The notes under the pieces were generated by a model. It was not told the origin of the DNA and ran no database searches. It worked only from the letters and a program-made list of their open reading frames with translations. Below are positions 36,773 to 45,791 of a DNA stretch of 64,000 bases, piece after piece. Each line of letters starts with the position of its first letter. Position 1 is the first letter of the stretch. The translations under genes and the position numbers were made by a program. This stretch comes from Mycobacterium sp. SMC-8 (GTDB lineage Bacteria; Actinomycetota; Actinomycetes; Mycobacteriales; Mycobacteriaceae), in NCBI RefSeq assembly GCF_025263565.1, contig NZ_CP079865.1:5890001-5954000 (forward strand), written 5' to 3'.

Positions 36773-38017
36773 ATGAAGTCTGCCCGAAATACCCTGCCAA
36801 CGGAACCCACCAATGGGCTCACCTGTGGAATCGACTGGGCCCGCGATGATCACGCGGTCTCGATCGTCGATGCCAAAGGCCGCGAGATCACCCGCAAAAC
36901 GATCGGTCACCACGCCGTTGGGCTGCGTGATCTGCTCACCACACTGCAGCGCGTCGGTGTCGGAGAAGTCGCCATCGAACGCCCCGACGGTCCGGTTGTA
37001 GATGCCCTGCTCGAGGCCGGGATCACCGTCGTGGTGATCAGTCCCAACCAGGTGAAGAACCTGCGCGGGCGCTACGGATCGGCCGGCAACAAAGACGACC
37101 GCTTCGACGCGTTCGTCCTGGCCGACACCTTGCGCACCGACCGGACCCGGCTGCGGCCCCTGCAGCCCGACAGCCCGGCCACCGTCGCCCTGCGTCAGAC
37201 CTGTCGAGCCCGCAAAAATCTGGTCGCTCACCGCGTGGCGATCGCCAACCAGCTGCGGGCTCATCTGATGATCGTCTTTCCCGGCGCGGTCGGGCTGTTC
37301 GCCGATATCGACTCGCCGATCAGCCTGGCCTTTTTGGCCCGCTTTGACTGCCAGGACCGCGCCGACTGGCTCTCGGTCACCCGGATGGCCAACTGGCTGG
37401 CCAGCGTTGGCTACAGCGGCCGCACCCACGCCAGTGAACTGCACCGACGACTCACCGCCGCGCCTCGCGGCGCCACCGGTATCGACGGTGCCACCATCAC
37501 CGCGACCTTCGTCGAGGTGTTGAGCACTGTGAGCGCCCAGATCAAAACCCTCGACCAGAGCATCGCCGAGCAACTCGACGCTCACGCCGATGCTCATATC
37601 TTCACCAGCCTGCCCCGCTCGGGCACCTTCCGTGCCGCCCGACTGCTCGCCGAAATGGGCGACTGCCGCGCACGGTTCCCCACCCCCGAATCGCTGGCGT
37701 GCCTGGCCGGAGTCGCCCCCTCCACCCGCCAGTCCGGGAAAGTCAAACACGTCGGATTCCGCTGGGCTGCAGACAAACAACTCCGCGACGCCGTATGCGA
37801 TTTCGCCGGTGACAGTCGTCGAGCCAACCCCTGGGCTGCCGATCTCTACAACCGCGCCCGAGCCCGCGGACACGACCACCCCCACGCCGTGCGCATCCTC
37901 GCCCGCGCCTGGCTCTACATCCTCTGGCACTGCTGGCACGACGAAGTCGCCTACGATCCCACCCAACACAGGGCCCTCCAAAAGCTGATCAACCAGGATC
38001 AACCCAGGGCGGCTTGA
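36773..38017 (+). CDS. IS110-family transposase (DEDD recombinase)
   Basis: A 414-residue protein. The N-terminal RuvC-like domain shows the acidic residues in CGIDWARDDHAVS (near residue 18), VAIERPDG (near 64) and NKDDRFDAFVLAD (near 105). The C-terminal Transposase_20 domain has the helix-hairpin-helix segment SLPRSGTFRAARLLAEMGD (near 281) and the putative serine nucleophile region GVAPSTRQSGK (near 312). It is intact and preceded by AGGAGG. It should act with the bridge RNA of its left end. Confidence 0.92.
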   Translation: MKSARNTLPTEPTNGLTCGIDWARDDHAVSIVDAKGREITRKTIGHHAVGLRDLLTTLQRVGVGEVAIERPDGPVVDALLEAGITVVVISPNQVKNLRGRYGSAGNKDDRFDAFVLADTLRTDRTRLRPLQPDSPATVALRQTCRARKNLVAHRVAIANQLRAHLMIVFPGAVGLFADIDSPISLAFLARFDCQDRADWLSVTRMANWLASVGYSGRTHASELHRRLTAAPRGATGIDGATITATFVEVLSTVSAQIKTLDQSIAEQLDAHADAHIFTSLPRSGTFRAARLLAEMGDCRARFPTPESLACLAGVAPSTRQSGKVKHVGFRWAADKQLRDAVCDFAGDSRRANPWAADLYNRARARGHDHPHAVRILARAWLYILWHCWHDEVAYDPTQHRALQKLINQDQPRAA

Positions 38018-38028
38018 CACAGGGCAAC

Positions 38029-38469
38029 TCATGCGTTCGCGGCCTTCGCTGCGGGCTTCGCCGTGCTGGCGGTCGCCTTGGCGGGCTTGGCCGGCGTTTG
38101 AACCTTGCCCGCCTCGGCTGCCTTCGCGGCCTGCTCCAGGGCCAGGGCGTGCTCTGCGGCCTTCTCGGCCCGCAGCTTCGCGGCCTCGGCTCGGGCCTTC
38201 GCGGTAGCCACCCGCTCTGCAGCCTTCTTGGCCCGCTCGGCCTCCTGTGCTGCCTTCGCCTGTTCGCGAGCTTCGCGGTCGGCTTTGCGCTCGGCGGCTT
38301 CGGCTTCGCGCTGCGCCTTGCGGGCGTCGGACTTCTGGAACTCGGCGTGGTAGCTGATGACGGCCCGGACTTGCGCCGCCGTGATCTCAACGCCCTTCTC
38401 GGCCTTCAGCCACTTGGCCTCGGCCTCGGCCAGCGCTCCGGGGGCTTCGGCGGTGTATCGCTTCGACAT
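38029..38469 (-). CDS. Ala/Lys/Glu-rich coiled-coil island protein (146 aa)
   Basis: The start at 38469 follows GGAGAACC; a longer frame to 38574 has no such site. Residues about 40-125 are one long charged helix rich in Ala, Lys, Glu and Arg (for example QREAEAAERKADREAREQAK), and the tail is Lys/Ala/Pro-rich like histone-type tails. The stop codon abuts the IS110 right end, so the C-terminus could have been altered by insertion. Role unknown; DNA binding or capsid scaffolding are possible for such a sequence beside capsid and terminase-like genes. Confidence 0.6.
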   Translation of the reverse strand: MSKRYTAEAPGALAEAEAKWLKAEKGVEITAAQVRAVISYHAEFQKSDARKAQREAEAAERKADREAREQAKAAQEAERAKKAAERVATAKARAEAAKLRAEKAAEHALALEQAAKAAEAGKVQTPAKPAKATASTAKPAAKAANA

Positions 38470-38570
38470 GTCGGTTCTCCTTCGGGTTTCGGGGCCTAAC
38501 CGGTCGGTTACGCCTTCCGCCCCGTTTTCTACGCCAGCCGCCGCCCGATGGCTACACGCCGCATGGCCGC

Positions 38571-39407
38571 TCACCTGCGACGACGGATGCGCTGGCTACG
38601 CACGTAGCGCGGCGACGTGGCGGCAATCGCGTCCTCCATGGGGACGAGCGCGGTACCCGGTCGCGGCGCTACGTCGCCCTCGGCGAATGCCGGGCGGCTC
38701 GGCGGGCCGTCGCCCTCGTCGGCGGGCGTTCGGCTGGCAGACGGGCTGTCAGGGTGTGGTTCGCTCATGTCGAGCGGGGCGGGGTCGTCTACGACCTCGG
38801 CGTCGATAGGCGCAGCCGGGTCCGGGCCGGCCAAGGCGGGTGGCTCGGGCGCGAGACCGCGACGAGCACGGGACTCTGCTCGGCTGATCGTGGCGATGCC
38901 GCCGAGGTCACTCAGCAGTTCCTCGTAGGGCTTCACGTCGACTTCGACCTGCGTCGGCGGCTTGAGGCCTGCGCGGTCCAGGGCGTCCTTCACCGCGGCC
39001 AGCTTCACCGACTCGGACTCGGCGGTGGCGGCGATACCGAGTAGCTGCTTGGCCATCCGGTCGGCTGCTTCTTCAATTCGTCTGCGCGCCTTGCTCTTGG
39101 CGTGCGATGTACGACCCCCGTGGGTGCCGCAAACTTGCTGCGCCTCCATCGCAACCTTCCCGCAGCGGTCGCCGTTCCGGCGGTGAGCGTGGCAGCGCCT
39201 CGCCTGAACCTCGGGACTCCGCGACGCCCACCACTCCTCACTCAGCCTTTGCATGCGTCCGTCATTCGAGGCGTCTTCTGTTGCGGTGCAGTACTTCTCA
39301 ACATCCTCAACACTCAGACTCCATATGCCCGCGAGTTCCTCCACCGTCCACTTCCCGGTCTCATACTCCGCGCGCAACTCCTCGCGCTCTCGTCGGTCCA
39401 ACTTCAT
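38571..39407 (-). CDS. Phage-type protein with HTH and zinc motif, possible small terminase subunit
   Basis: The ATG at 39407 has AGGAGCAGGAG just upstream. The 278-residue protein has an N-terminal HTH-like region (WTVEELAGIWSLSVEDVEKY), then a Cys/His motif (RCHAHRRNGDRCGK, then CGTHGG), a helical segment and a long Pro/Ala-rich disordered tail. Short proteins with this CxxH...C...CxxHGG pattern occur at the terminase position of many actinobacterial phages and satellites. A TerS role would redirect packaging of the island; I call it tentative because no packaging motif proves it. Confidence 0.55.
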   Translation of the reverse strand: MKLDRREREELRAEYETGKWTVEELAGIWSLSVEDVEKYCTATEDASNDGRMQRLSEEWWASRSPEVQARRCHAHRRNGDRCGKVAMEAQQVCGTHGGRTSHAKSKARRRIEEAADRMAKQLLGIAATAESESVKLAAVKDALDRAGLKPPTQVEVDVKPYEELLSDLGGIATISRAESRARRGLAPEPPALAGPDPAAPIDAEVVDDPAPLDMSEPHPDSPSASRTPADEGDGPPSRPAFAEGDVAPRPGTALVPMEDAIAATSPRYVRSQRIRRRR

Positions 39408-39642
39408 CTCCTGCTCCTCATCTCTCACCGGGTCGGGTCCAGTCCACGGGCCAAGGCTCGCGGCTCGGGTTTCTTCGGGGCCGTCGCGGGTGCCCGCGTC
39501 GGGTTGGCTTCTGCGGCTCCCACCAGTACGGCGGCTCTGCTGGCGTGTAGAGGTTCCTCACGGGAGACCGCCCCTCGATCCGCCGACTACCTCGCCGACG
39601 TACCCGCGCCCTCGGGACCGGCGTAGCTCGCCGCTGACCGCG

Positions 39643-39739
39643 CGACCTCGCCCCCTACGGGGGTCGCGGCGAGGTCGGCGAGGTCGCTTCAGACCTCGCC
39701 ACGGCGAGCTTCGGCGAGGTCCGGCGAGGTCCGCGAGGT
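39643..39739. repeat. Iteron-like cluster of GGCGAGGTC
   Basis: GGCGAGGTC occurs at 39668-39676, 39677-39685, 39713-39721 and 39723-39731, with inverted copies GACCTCGCC at 39643-39651 (one base differs at its end) and 39692-39700, and degenerate copies between. Two of them (39677-39685 and 39692-39700) can fold into a 9-bp hairpin. The cluster fills the non-coding 335 bases between the terminase-like gene and the end of the ATPase gene. It could be the island's replication origin or a terminator. Confidence 0.5.
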
Positions 39740-39742
39740 TAC

Positions 39743-41065
39743 TCATTCCTCGGTCTCCGATTCGCTGTCGAGAGCGCCTGATTCAGCAAGGGCGAGCTTG
39801 AACTTCGGTGGTACGTACTCGCCTGACTCTCGGTCCTCGTCCTCCCGATACGGCCGCGCGACGGCATAGAACTCACCGCCCCGGGGATTCGGTGTCGTCG
39901 TCAGATAGGGCTCCATGCCTGTTTCCCTCTTCAAAAGCACATCTATCGCCAGTCGAATCTCGGTGCGAGTCGGCGCACCGTTCTTGCCCGCGTGGTCGGC
40001 CATGACGTTGTCCTCGATGCGCTTCTTGGATCGGTCGGCTTCCCTTTCGGTGCCTTCCAAGTAGCGACTCACCAACTCCATCGCGCGCGTCGGTTTCTTG
40101 TTCTTGTTCTTGCCGACCTTCGCGCTACGTGGCTTGTTCGGGTCCGGGCCGACCAGCCGTGCTTTGACCGCGTCCGCCGATTCTGCTGCGTTTAAGTGGA
40201 ACTCGGCCACCAGAAGCCCGTCCGCGTGGCTATCGTCCACGCCGAGCCCGTGGACGTACCCCTCGCGGTCCTTCGTCCCCACGCGAAGTGTTGCGGTCCC
40301 ACAACGGCCCCGCCCAAACGGCTCTACCTTCTCCACGGTGTAAGCCGATCCCGTCAGCCCTGCCATCTTGTGCTGGCTGCCGAAGGCAAACCCGTTCCGG
40401 TCGTTGCTTTTCGGCACATGATCAATGGCAACGGTGGCCGCGCCTGTCTTTTCCGCGACCGGCAGCAAGATCAGATCGTGCCAGCGGGCAACGTCCGTCG
40501 CCGCGTTCGGGTTTAACCCGCACAGCGCTAGTGAGATGTTGGCGCCGTCGATGACCGCAACGTCGTACTTCGACCCCAACAACGCCCCGAAGGCAACCCG
40601 GTCGATGTCGAGGGCGTCGGGGCTTTGCTTCGGCCTCACGTACGTCAGGCCTCCCTTGAGGGCGTCTTGTGTCACGCCCAGCCGCCTCAGCCGTTGCACG
40701 ATCGGGCTGGGGGCGGACTCGTAGTCCACATAAAGCGCCGACCCGCCGTCCCCGAGCACCTGGGCAATGGCGAACTGCGCAATCCACGACTTCCCCGACC
40801 CCGTTTCGCCGTGAATCGAATGAGTGCACCCCGGGTAGAGCAAGCTCTTGCCGTCGTCGCGGGTCAGGAACTCAGGAACCAGTTCTTCAACGTCGCCGTA
40901 GATGTAGTCGTGCAGATCAACGGGGTCCCACGATGAATCCGCGTTGCCGTCTCGCTGGCGCTGGTACTCCTCCCATCGCCGGTTGAGACGGTCGTCAAAA
41001 ATGCGGTCGCGCAACGCCTGGTCCAACTCACCGGCGTCGGGTTCGTAGTCGAAGTCAGCGCTCAT
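39743..41065 (-). CDS. AAA/RecA-fold ATPase, replicative helicase-like
   Basis: A 440-residue RepA/AAA_25-type ATPase. Walker A is IHGETGSGKSW near residue 85, and Walker B is VAVIDGAN near 168. A sensor-like IDHVPK follows near 214, and a basic linker and a winged-helix-like C-terminal region (TRTEIRLAIDVLLKR) end the protein. It overlaps the primase-polymerase gene by 11 bases. Together they form a two-gene replication module, as in plasmids and phage satellites. The nearby iteron-like cluster may be its origin. Confidence 0.82.
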   Translation of the reverse strand: MSADFDYEPDAGELDQALRDRIFDDRLNRRWEEYQRQRDGNADSSWDPVDLHDYIYGDVEELVPEFLTRDDGKSLLYPGCTHSIHGETGSGKSWIAQFAIAQVLGDGGSALYVDYESAPSPIVQRLRRLGVTQDALKGGLTYVRPKQSPDALDIDRVAFGALLGSKYDVAVIDGANISLALCGLNPNAATDVARWHDLILLPVAEKTGAATVAIDHVPKSNDRNGFAFGSQHKMAGLTGSAYTVEKVEPFGRGRCGTATLRVGTKDREGYVHGLGVDDSHADGLLVAEFHLNAAESADAVKARLVGPDPNKPRSAKVGKNKNKKPTRAMELVSRYLEGTEREADRSKKRIEDNVMADHAGKNGAPTRTEIRLAIDVLLKRETGMEPYLTTTPNPRGGEFYAVARPYREDEDRESGEYVPPKFKLALAESGALDSESETEE

Positions 41066-42344
41066 GGCCCTGCCTCCTCGCGCGTGGCCTGGACTGAGGC
41101 CGGTACCTCGGCCAGCTACGACGGGTCCTGCGAACCGGCATGACCGTCGCTCGTCCCGGCCCCCAGGCCTCGACGTTCGGTATGACCGGCTTGCCGCGCG
41201 CTCTCGCTCTTGCGACGGCTCCGACGACCGCTCGCCTAACGTCGTCCTCGGCAGTCGCTACCGACCGGACGTCACCCGCCCGATCCCCGCGAGCGCGGGC
41301 CTCCATCAACGCCACGTAGGCGTCCGAGAGGTTGTTCAGCGCCACGACGAGACCGGCCCGCCCCTCCTGTGCAGACAGCACGGCGTGCAGCACCTTCGCG
41401 GTCATCGCCTGGTGGGCGCCGTTCGGATCATCCAGCACGTCGACCAACGCCGCGGCGTCGAGGTACTGCCACAACACCTGGCCCCGTGGCCGCTGGCGGA
41501 GGTCGGCAGGTTCGAGGTCTGCGCCGGGTTGCTCGCCGATCCAGGCGTCGGCCTCACCGAGGTTCGTCGCCACCCGCGCGCCAACCGAGCGGACCGGAGC
41601 GAGGGGGCCGACGCTGCTGCCGTCCAGCACATTGAGCAGCCCGGCGGCACGCATGCGGCCCGGCGACTCCACCAGCCAGGCCTTCACCGGCACCGGGTCA
41701 TCGGCGTTCTTCCAGTTCACCGAGCCGGGACAGCGCAGAATGCGGTCGAGGTTGTAGACGTTGTCGATGCTCCGGCTGTTCTGCGCCCCGTCTGGCGACC
41801 ACATCGCGTCGCGCGCCGCTCTCTGGACGAGTGATCCCCATCGGGCGTAGAGCAGCTTCCAGTCGTCGCGCGACCGGTCCCGGTCGACAACGTTGCTATC
41901 GCCGCTCGGGGAACCGACGCGCCATATCGGCTGCAAGCCGTGACCGCTTTCGACTAGCGCAGCCGGCGCAACCCCCAGCCGGTTGCCGAGCATCCGCGCG
42001 GCGTCGTAACACTTGTCTATGGCGTCAAACTGCCTACCCGGCTTGACGTCGAGGTCGGCGAACAGCGCGCGCACGCGCCGAATGTCGCCCTCGGTGCCTC
42101 GGCCCGACCGCACATGCCGCGCGACCGGGTTGACTCCGAACCAGACATCGCGGTCCTGCGGCGGCTCCCAGCCGTCGAGGTCGGCGACTCGCCAGAGGCG
42201 CGACTGGAAGCGGCCTCCAGGAGCACGAGTGTTGATGGAAACCCGTTCGTGTGCAGCGAATCCGAGTGCAACGAGCACATCGTAGAGACGGCATGTTGTG
42301 GTCGTAATCTGTTCGCTAGCAATAGCTTCGGCGGGTATAGTCAT
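41055..42344 (-). CDS. Primase-polymerase (PrimPol, RepB-like)
   Basis: A 429-residue protein starting MTIPAEAIASEQ; the longer frame to 42416 lacks a ribosome binding site. Primase-polymerase motifs are visible: the metal-binding pair in RALFADLDVKPG (near residue 95), the SGxG-type VESGHGLQPIW (near 135) and LRCPGSVNWKN (near 208). It should prime and perhaps copy the island DNA together with the downstream ATPase, which overlaps its end by 11 bases. The C-terminus is Arg-rich. Confidence 0.78.
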   Translation of the reverse strand: MTIPAEAIASEQITTTTCRLYDVLVALGFAAHERVSINTRAPGGRFQSRLWRVADLDGWEPPQDRDVWFGVNPVARHVRSGRGTEGDIRRVRALFADLDVKPGRQFDAIDKCYDAARMLGNRLGVAPAALVESGHGLQPIWRVGSPSGDSNVVDRDRSRDDWKLLYARWGSLVQRAARDAMWSPDGAQNSRSIDNVYNLDRILRCPGSVNWKNADDPVPVKAWLVESPGRMRAAGLLNVLDGSSVGPLAPVRSVGARVATNLGEADAWIGEQPGADLEPADLRQRPRGQVLWQYLDAAALVDVLDDPNGAHQAMTAKVLHAVLSAQEGRAGLVVALNNLSDAYVALMEARARGDRAGDVRSVATAEDDVRRAVVGAVARARARGKPVIPNVEAWGPGRATVMPVRRTRRSWPRYRPQSRPRARRQGHER

Positions 42345-42422
42345 ACTCGTTCTCTCGTGTTGTGGTGGACACAGGACACATCGCCCCAGTCGAACCCGCC
42401 CGGTCGACTGGGGCACTCCTGT

Positions 42423-42659
42423 CTATTGCGCAGCATTTGTCGGGACGCGGTATGAGCCGGTCTGACGACGCGACTCGATCCACCGCAATCCGTCATTCAC
42501 GCTGAAGTAGTTCCCATTGCCGAGGCGGACGGGCTGAATCTCCCGCCGTCGCACGGCGATGCGGATCATGTATTCCGTTACGGGATAACCCAACTCCCGC
42601 AGCTTGCGGAAGAGACCATACTCAGTGAGGTTCGTAACCTCATTCGGGTCCACAGACAC
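42423..42659 (-). CDS. Small HTH DNA-binding protein, excisionase-type
   Basis: I chose the GTG at 42659, since GGGAG is 6 bases upstream; a TTG two codons earlier is also possible. The 78-residue product has a MerR/Xis-like winged helix: LFRKLRELGYPVTEYMIRIA as recognition helices, IQPVRLGNGNYFSVNDGLRW as wing and second strand. Such proteins steer excision or repress early genes. With the integrase broken, an excisionase role can no longer operate alone. Confidence 0.65.
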   Translation of the reverse strand: MSVDPNEVTNLTEYGLFRKLRELGYPVTEYMIRIAVRRREIQPVRLGNGNYFSVNDGLRWIESRRQTGSYRVPTNAAQ

Positions 42660-43006
42660 GAACAACTCCCAAAGGTTCGGGCCAAGGTCGGTACAGACCT
42701 CAGCAACACCAGGTCGCCCGCACCACTTCGGTGCGGTGGCGATTCCCTTCGGGTTGGTCTTCGTTCGGTGCCTTCACCCGCCAAGGCGGCTCCGAACCTT
42801 TCCCGCTCGCGGTCGCTAGCGGTACCCCTACTTTACCCCTCCGTCGCGCTTTCGCGCCGATCGCTTAACGGCGAGACCCGCACCGCGCGAACACTTCCGG
42901 CTCTCAGCGCCCCTGTGAGCAATCGCCGTTTCCGTCAGGTAAGGGGATACTGGGGCCGAACGCGGCGATTGAGGGAAGTTCTCATACTTCGGCCGCACGG
43001 GACCGG
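42660..43006. other. Island intergenic region, no convincing gene
   Basis: This 347-bp region lies between two minus-strand genes. A plus-strand frame (42768-43088) exists but is basic and low in family character, and overlaps the next gene. I see no tRNA or strong hairpin. It probably contains the promoter of the HTH-primase-ATPase operon. Confidence 0.5.
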
Positions 43007-43738
43007 TCACGGGAACGGTAGGCCGACGCGTGCGTGCGCCTCCATCACGCTCATCTCATACCCCGTGGCCGCCGCTGCCTCGGCGTAGGTCATGCACGGC
43101 CCGCACACTTCGAACAGAAGGAGGATTGCACCCGCGCGGTACGGGACCAGCTGGGTAGCTCCATCACAACTTCGGCTCACGTTCACGTCGCACGGCCGGT
43201 CCCAATACTGGTCGTGCATCTCCATCATGATCTGGAGCATGGGCGCGAAGTAGTCGACACCACGCCTTGGCCGGGCAGTCCGCCCCGTCGCGCGGTCGAA
43301 AGCGTCGAGCTGCTCCGGGCCGCGCACAACGAACACAAGATCACTGCCGACGAAGTGCACATACAGCGCCGGGTCGTCAGGGCTCAGCGGGGTGAACGCG
43401 TCCTCCGAGCCGTCGTGGCTGTCGAAGGTGACCCGTCTGATTCGCGCCGCGTCGTCCCCGACCACCAGGTGACCTAGGCCCGCCGGGTCGATGCTGTCCG
43501 CGGGCTCACCCATCGCCGCGTGAAGGTTCCGCAGCGCCTCCTGCGCAACGTCGTAGAGCGCCGCTCCACGCACCGGGTCGAACAACTCGGCGCTGTCGCG
43601 GGTGAACAGCCGGCCATACATCTGGTCGGTTCGGTTGATCGCGGCGACGACTGTGTTATCCGCCTGGGGCGGATTGTCCATCCCGTACTTGCGGCGGAGG
43701 GCTGCGGCTCGCTTCGGGTCAACGTTGTTGTCGCTCAT
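43007..43738 (-). CDS. Island protein of unknown function (243 aa)
   Basis: A 243-residue acidic protein, beginning MSDNNVDPKRAAALRRKYGM. It contains a cysteine pair near the C-terminus (FEVCGPCMTYAEAAAATGYE) that precedes a helix-turn-helix-like stretch. No family is recognised. The start overlaps the stop of the small upstream gene (ATGA), so both are expressed together as the first genes of the minus-strand island operon. Confidence 0.65.
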   Translation of the reverse strand: MSDNNVDPKRAAALRRKYGMDNPPQADNTVVAAINRTDQMYGRLFTRDSAELFDPVRGAALYDVAQEALRNLHAAMGEPADSIDPAGLGHLVVGDDAARIRRVTFDSHDGSEDAFTPLSPDDPALYVHFVGSDLVFVVRGPEQLDAFDRATGRTARPRRGVDYFAPMLQIMMEMHDQYWDRPCDVNVSRSCDGATQLVPYRAGAILLLFEVCGPCMTYAEAAAATGYEMSVMEAHARVGLPFP

Positions 43739-43989
43739 ACTGTGTCCTTCGCGGGCCGGTGGTGGGACATCACCCAGTGCCAGAGGTCAAGGGTGCTGAA
43801 GTACATTGCACGCCCGATCCAGTGATGGGGCACGCGATGCTGGTTCGCTTGGGTCACGAAATAGTTGAGCGTCATCGCAACACCCAACTCCTCCGCGATC
43901 CAGCGGTGCGCGGCCTGCTTACCCTTGAGCGTCGGCGCAGCCGACAGCGCCAGTTCGGCTGGTGGCGCTAGTGAATACGGTGTTCGCAA
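43735..43989 (-). CDS. Small island protein, possible DNA-binding (84 aa)
   Basis: The 84-residue product has a segment (KQAAHRWIAEELGVAMTLNY, then HRVPHHWIGRAMYFST and DLWHWV) that resembles compact HTH proteins of phage origin. The start at 43989 would be TTG, with only a weak GGA before it, so the exact start is unsure. Its stop is coupled to the next gene by ATGA. It is the first gene left of the tandem IS pair and may have lost its original promoter to the insertion. Confidence 0.5.
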   Translation of the reverse strand: MRTPYSLAPPAELALSAAPTLKGKQAAHRWIAEELGVAMTLNYFVTQANQHRVPHHWIGRAMYFSTLDLWHWVMSHHRPAKDTV

Positions 43990-44126
43990 GGTTCCGGCTT
44001 TCTCACTTGAATGTGTTCGCCGAGAGGCTTTCTCGGTTCCGCCTATCGACGCTAGCCCGAATCCCGCTCGGAGTCGCGGCGATTACCTACCCACCTCCAC
44101 CTCACCTCCATCGCCGGTCCACTTAG

Positions 44127-45787
44127 CCTCAATCCGTGGATCGGCCTTCCTGATGGTGGCCGGGGGTAATTTCGGTGGCTGGGTTTGGTGCGGGCAGGTG
44201 GGATCCGCTGGTCTGCCCAGCTTTTCCTGTGCGCTCCGGTAGGGGCCTGTTCGGCCGGGTGGTCAGGGTGTTGCCGGTTGTGGTGGGCTGTAGCCGATGG
44301 TGTTGCGCCACAGGGTGAGCCAGTGCTGTGCCCAGGGCCAGTGGCTGGGTAGATGCAGAACGGGGCGGCGTTGGGGTCGGACCAGTCTGGCGGGAATGGT
44401 GATGATCTTGCGGCGCAGGGTGGCTCCCCGGGCCACTGCGTGGGCGCCGCCGGCGAGCACGCCAGCGGCACGCAGCAGGTTGTGGGCGATCGCAGCGCAC
44501 AGGATCCACGCCGAGTTCGCGCCGAATCGTCCCGAGGGCATGTGCGCCAGGGGTCCGTCGATCAGATCGGCGAACACGGTCTCGATGATCGCGTGGCGGC
44601 GGTGGGTGATGTCGGCCGCGGCGGTGGGTTCGTCGGTGTCGGTGAAGAACGGGTGATACCGCCACACCGGAAACAGCGCATCGGGGAAGCGGGCGTCTTT
44701 GACCCGTCGCACGATCAACCGTGCGGTGATCGGGCTGTCGGTGGAGGTAAAGGCGGTGTGGGTGATCTCGGCGACTTCGGCATCGGAGATCCATGCTCCG
44801 GTGTCGGGATCACGAATCGCGCCGGGATATTGCACGGGAATCCAGGCGTGCTCGTCGATGGATGCGATGGCCGCCGTGACAGCGCGAGTTTTGGTCAGCA
44901 CCAACGAGAACTGAGCACCGGCGCGGCGGCAGGCGGCGGTCACGGTGCTGTTGCCGTAGGCCGAGTCGCCGCGTACCAGGATCGGGCCGGTGACCCCGGC
45001 GGCGCGGGCGGTGGCGATGGCTTGGGCGACCATCCGGGCTGCGCCCTTGCCGGAGTTGGTTTTGCCGGCTCGCAGCCGGGCGCCGGCGATCACCGGCGCG
45101 CCGGTGGGGGTGCTGATTGTGGTGATCAACGGTGACAGGCCTTTGCGCAGGATCTGTTTGCCCGCGATTTTGGTGTGTCCGTAGGAGGCGCCCTGTTTGG
45201 CGTGTCCGTAGACCGGACGTAGCAGTGAGTCGATGTCGATGAACGCTCGGTCGTCGGCGCCGGGAAGCAGATCGGCCCGTGTGCAGAGCCCGGCCAGGTG
45301 CTCGCGCAGCACGGACTCCAGTTGCCGGGCGTGTCCGAAGGTGAACTCCCGCAGCAGGGTTCCGATAGTCGAGGGCGCGTACACCCCATTGAACAGGGTT
45401 CTCATGCCGCCTGATCGCACGACGTCGAGGTCGTCGATGCTGTCGGCGCCGGCGCACATCCCGGCAATCACGGTGCTTAGTTTCGGTGCAGGGTTGGCCG
45501 ACCCGGATTTGATCCTCGGTTCGACGATGAGCACCTTGTCGGTTAATAGCTGCGGCAAGGCCGTCTGGGCGGCCAATGCCATGACCGGGACCAATCCGGC
45601 GCAGGACACGAGATGCTCGTCGTCGAAGACGGCTGCCGAGGCAGTGAACCTATGGGACACTTTCACCGGAAGTGCCTTTCTGAAGTTGTGCCGATAAGTG
45701 CGTAAGGAACACTCATCATCGCAGCTCAGAGGGCACTTTCCTCATATCAACACTCGCCTACCAGGCAATTCATCGGTGGATTCAGGC
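44127..45787 (-). mobile_element. IS1380-family insertion sequence, tandem copy 1
   Basis: 1661 bp. Ends are imperfect inverted repeats beginning CCTCAATCCGTGGATCG and CCTGAATCCACCGATGA. TTAG flanks the element at 44123-44126 and 45788-45791. The next copy follows in the same orientation after this shared TTAG. Confidence 0.92.
44263..45666 (-). CDS. IS1380-family transposase (copy 1)
   Basis: A 467-residue DDE transposase of the IS1380 family, common in mycobacteria. Acidic residues are in FIDIDSLLRPVYGHAKQGA (near residue 143), VRGDSAYGNSTV (near 235) and the late YREK-like region where ADITHRRHAIIETVFADLID (near 359) supplies the glutamate. The frame is intact. It lies downstream of the divergently oriented capsid gene promoter region. 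Confidence 0.93.
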   Translation of the reverse strand: MKVSHRFTASAAVFDDEHLVSCAGLVPVMALAAQTALPQLLTDKVLIVEPRIKSGSANPAPKLSTVIAGMCAGADSIDDLDVVRSGGMRTLFNGVYAPSTIGTLLREFTFGHARQLESVLREHLAGLCTRADLLPGADDRAFIDIDSLLRPVYGHAKQGASYGHTKIAGKQILRKGLSPLITTISTPTGAPVIAGARLRAGKTNSGKGAARMVAQAIATARAAGVTGPILVRGDSAYGNSTVTAACRRAGAQFSLVLTKTRAVTAAIASIDEHAWIPVQYPGAIRDPDTGAWISDAEVAEITHTAFTSTDSPITARLIVRRVKDARFPDALFPVWRYHPFFTDTDEPTAAADITHRRHAIIETVFADLIDGPLAHMPSGRFGANSAWILCAAIAHNLLRAAGVLAGGAHAVARGATLRRKIITIPARLVRPQRRPVLHLPSHWPWAQHWLTLWRNTIGYSPPQPATP

Positions 45788-45791
45788 TTAG

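Larger units (their letters stand above)
36526..38028 (+). mobile_element. IS110-family insertion sequence
   Basis: About 1.5 kb, placed between the start of the serine recombinase and the stop codon of the next minus-strand gene. Short imperfect inverted repeats near the ends, CCTTGTGTC (36527-36535) and GACACAGGG (38016-38024), mark the limits only approximately, because this family makes no clear target duplication. About 240 bases of non-coding DNA precede the transposase and almost none follow, the arrangement of the IS110 subgroup. Confidence 0.75.

Noticed and set aside
42768..43088. Plus-strand frame of 106 codons in the island intergenic region
   Set aside because: It runs into the minus-strand 243-aa gene, has no ribosome binding site and has the Arg/Ser-rich composition of a shadow frame.
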